From positions 1 to 14,495 of the forward strand of contig JADGBP010000013.1 in the NCBI GenBank assembly GCA_015231395.1: DNA of 14,495 bases, written 5' to 3'. This DNA is from Desulfamplus sp. (lineage in GTDB: Bacteria; Desulfobacterota; Desulfobacteria; Desulfobacterales; Desulfobacteraceae). Of the stretch, positions 13,768 to 14,495 are shown in pieces. How positions within the stretch are numbered: the stretch's first letter is position 1; the number at the start of each line of letters is the position of its first letter. A model generated the notes under the pieces. That model ran no database searches and had not been told where the DNA came from. It was given only the letters and a program-made list of their open reading frames with translations. The position numbers were made by a program, and so were the translations under genes.

Positions 13768-14495
13768 ATGAAGAGTATTGATTTATCCTCTTCTATTGAT
13801 TTATCCTCTCCGATTGATTTGTCCTCTCCGATTGATTTGTCCTCTCCTCTCAAGATAAAAGGCATATCTATTAAAAACCGGCTTTTTCTTGCCCCGATGG
13901 CAGGGCTTGGGCATGTGGCATTCAGAGAGCTTGTTGCAGAGTTTGGAGGTTTTGGACTTCTTTTTACTGGTATGTGCAGTGCAAAAGCAATTCCTCAGGA
14001 AAACCGTAATATCTCAAAAGTATTTAAATGGAGAGATGAAGAGCTTCCATATCTTGTGTGTCAGATATTTGGATCAGATGTTCACAGCATGGTAGCCGCT
14101 GCCCAAAGAGTTGAAAAAGAGGGCTTTTTTGGTGTTGACCTGAATTTTGGATGCTGTGCCGCCGCTATCTGCAAAAAAGGAAGTGGTGCTGCATTATTAA
14201 AGAATCCTGCTCTGGCAAGAGATATTGTAGCAGCAGTGAGGCAGAATATCAGCATACCGCTTTTTGTTAAATTCAGAACCGGATGGGAGAATAGTTCCCT
14301 TGATGCAGCACAGATGGCAGCATCTTTTGAAGATGCCGGAGCAGATGCCTTGGTATTTCACCCCAGAGTGGCACCAGACAGACGGTTACGCCCTCCGAAA
14401 TGGGAACATATCCGGCTGGTCAAAGAGGCGGTTTCCATACCGGTATTTGGAAATGGCAATATTTTCGAGGCTTCAGATTGTGAAAATATGCTTAA
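13768..14495 (+). CDS. tRNA-dihydrouridine synthase (Dus family), N-terminal part
   Basis: The frame is open from ATG 13768 to the window end, about 242 residues of an expected 320-350. Dus enzymes use FMN and NADPH to reduce uridines in tRNA. After a repeat-made leader (residues 4-27), the TIM barrel begins at NRLFLAPMAGLGHVAFRELV. Further signatures are LVCQIFG, VDLNFGC with the conserved Cys, KKGSGAALL, FVKFRTGW, VFHPR and IPVFGNGNI. The usual Gly-Cys-Pro at the active site is Gly-Cys-Cys here. The ATG lies 6 nt after the kinase stop, and ggagag in the end of the kinase gene serves as ribosome site, so it is likely the last-read cistron of the same transcript. Which Dus subfamily it belongs to cannot be decided. 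Confidence 0.9.
   Translation, partial: MKSIDLSSSIDLSSPIDLSSPIDLSSPLKIKGISIKNRLFLAPMAGLGHVAFRELVAEFGGFGLLFTGMCSAKAIPQENRNISKVFKWRDEELPYLVCQIFGSDVHSMVAAAQRVEKEGFFGVDLNFGCCAAAICKKGSGAALLKNPALARDIVAAVRQNISIPLFVKFRTGWENSSLDAAQMAASFEDAGADALVFHPRVAPDRRLRPPKWEHIRLVKEAVSIPVFGNGNIFEASDCENML
13777..13848 (+). repeat. In-frame 18-bp tandem repeat at the start of the Dus gene
   Basis: Four units of attgatttRtcctctccg type lie at 13777, 13795, 13813 and 13831. They encode IDLSS plus Ser or Pro four times, directly before the conserved barrel. The extension is not part of the Dus family core and probably arose by slippage. Confidence 0.92.

Overview
The window looks like a stretch of moderately AT-rich chromosome from an anaerobic, probably sulfate-reducing member of the Desulfobacterota (former Deltaproteobacteria). 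This placement is inferred from gene content: a DsrK/HdrD-like Fe-S oxidoreductase that appears to be a selenoprotein, a response-regulator/FapA fusion, several receiver-histidine kinase hybrids and a PDDEXK/AAA-ATPase-like protein. No rRNA, tRNA or CRISPR array was seen. All recognisable genes are on the + strand.

Layout. (1) Positions 1-2636 carry part of a type I restriction-modification operon: the 3' end of hsdS, a RhuM-Fic/Doc fusion gene, and hsdM, joined by short overlaps. hsdR is not in the window. (2) Positions 2637-3063 are an AT-rich spacer with short direct repeats. (3) Positions 3064-4407 form one reading frame interrupted by a single in-frame TGA at 3814-3816. A perfect hairpin with a GGU loop lies 16 nt downstream, as expected of a bacterial SECIS. 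I read this as one 447-residue selenoprotein with Sec at the Cys-Gly-His site of its CCG domain, not two genes. A strong intrinsic terminator follows at 4505-4549. (4) An 89-bp dispersed repeat (4555-4643) precedes an AAA-ATPase-like/PDDEXK gene (4687-6453). (5) A 17-bp tandem array (6495-6697) forms the leader of a signalling cluster: REC-FapA fusion (6715-9858), REC-histidine kinase (9851-11287), an inverted copy of the 89-bp repeat (11302-11390), an orphan kinase (11463-12476) and a closely related REC-kinase (12478-13761). (6) A tRNA-dihydrouridine synthase gene starts at 13768 and runs off the window.

How the parts work together. The R-M genes would act as one defence unit, with the RhuM-Fic protein as a possible accessory toxin. 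The four signalling genes look like a multi-component phosphorelay whose only evident non-kinase output is the FapA protein. Minisatellite-like tandem repeats recur at five places. The four inside genes have units that are multiples of 3 nt, while the single non-coding one has a 17-nt unit. This suggests repeat expansion is common in this genome and is filtered by reading frame.
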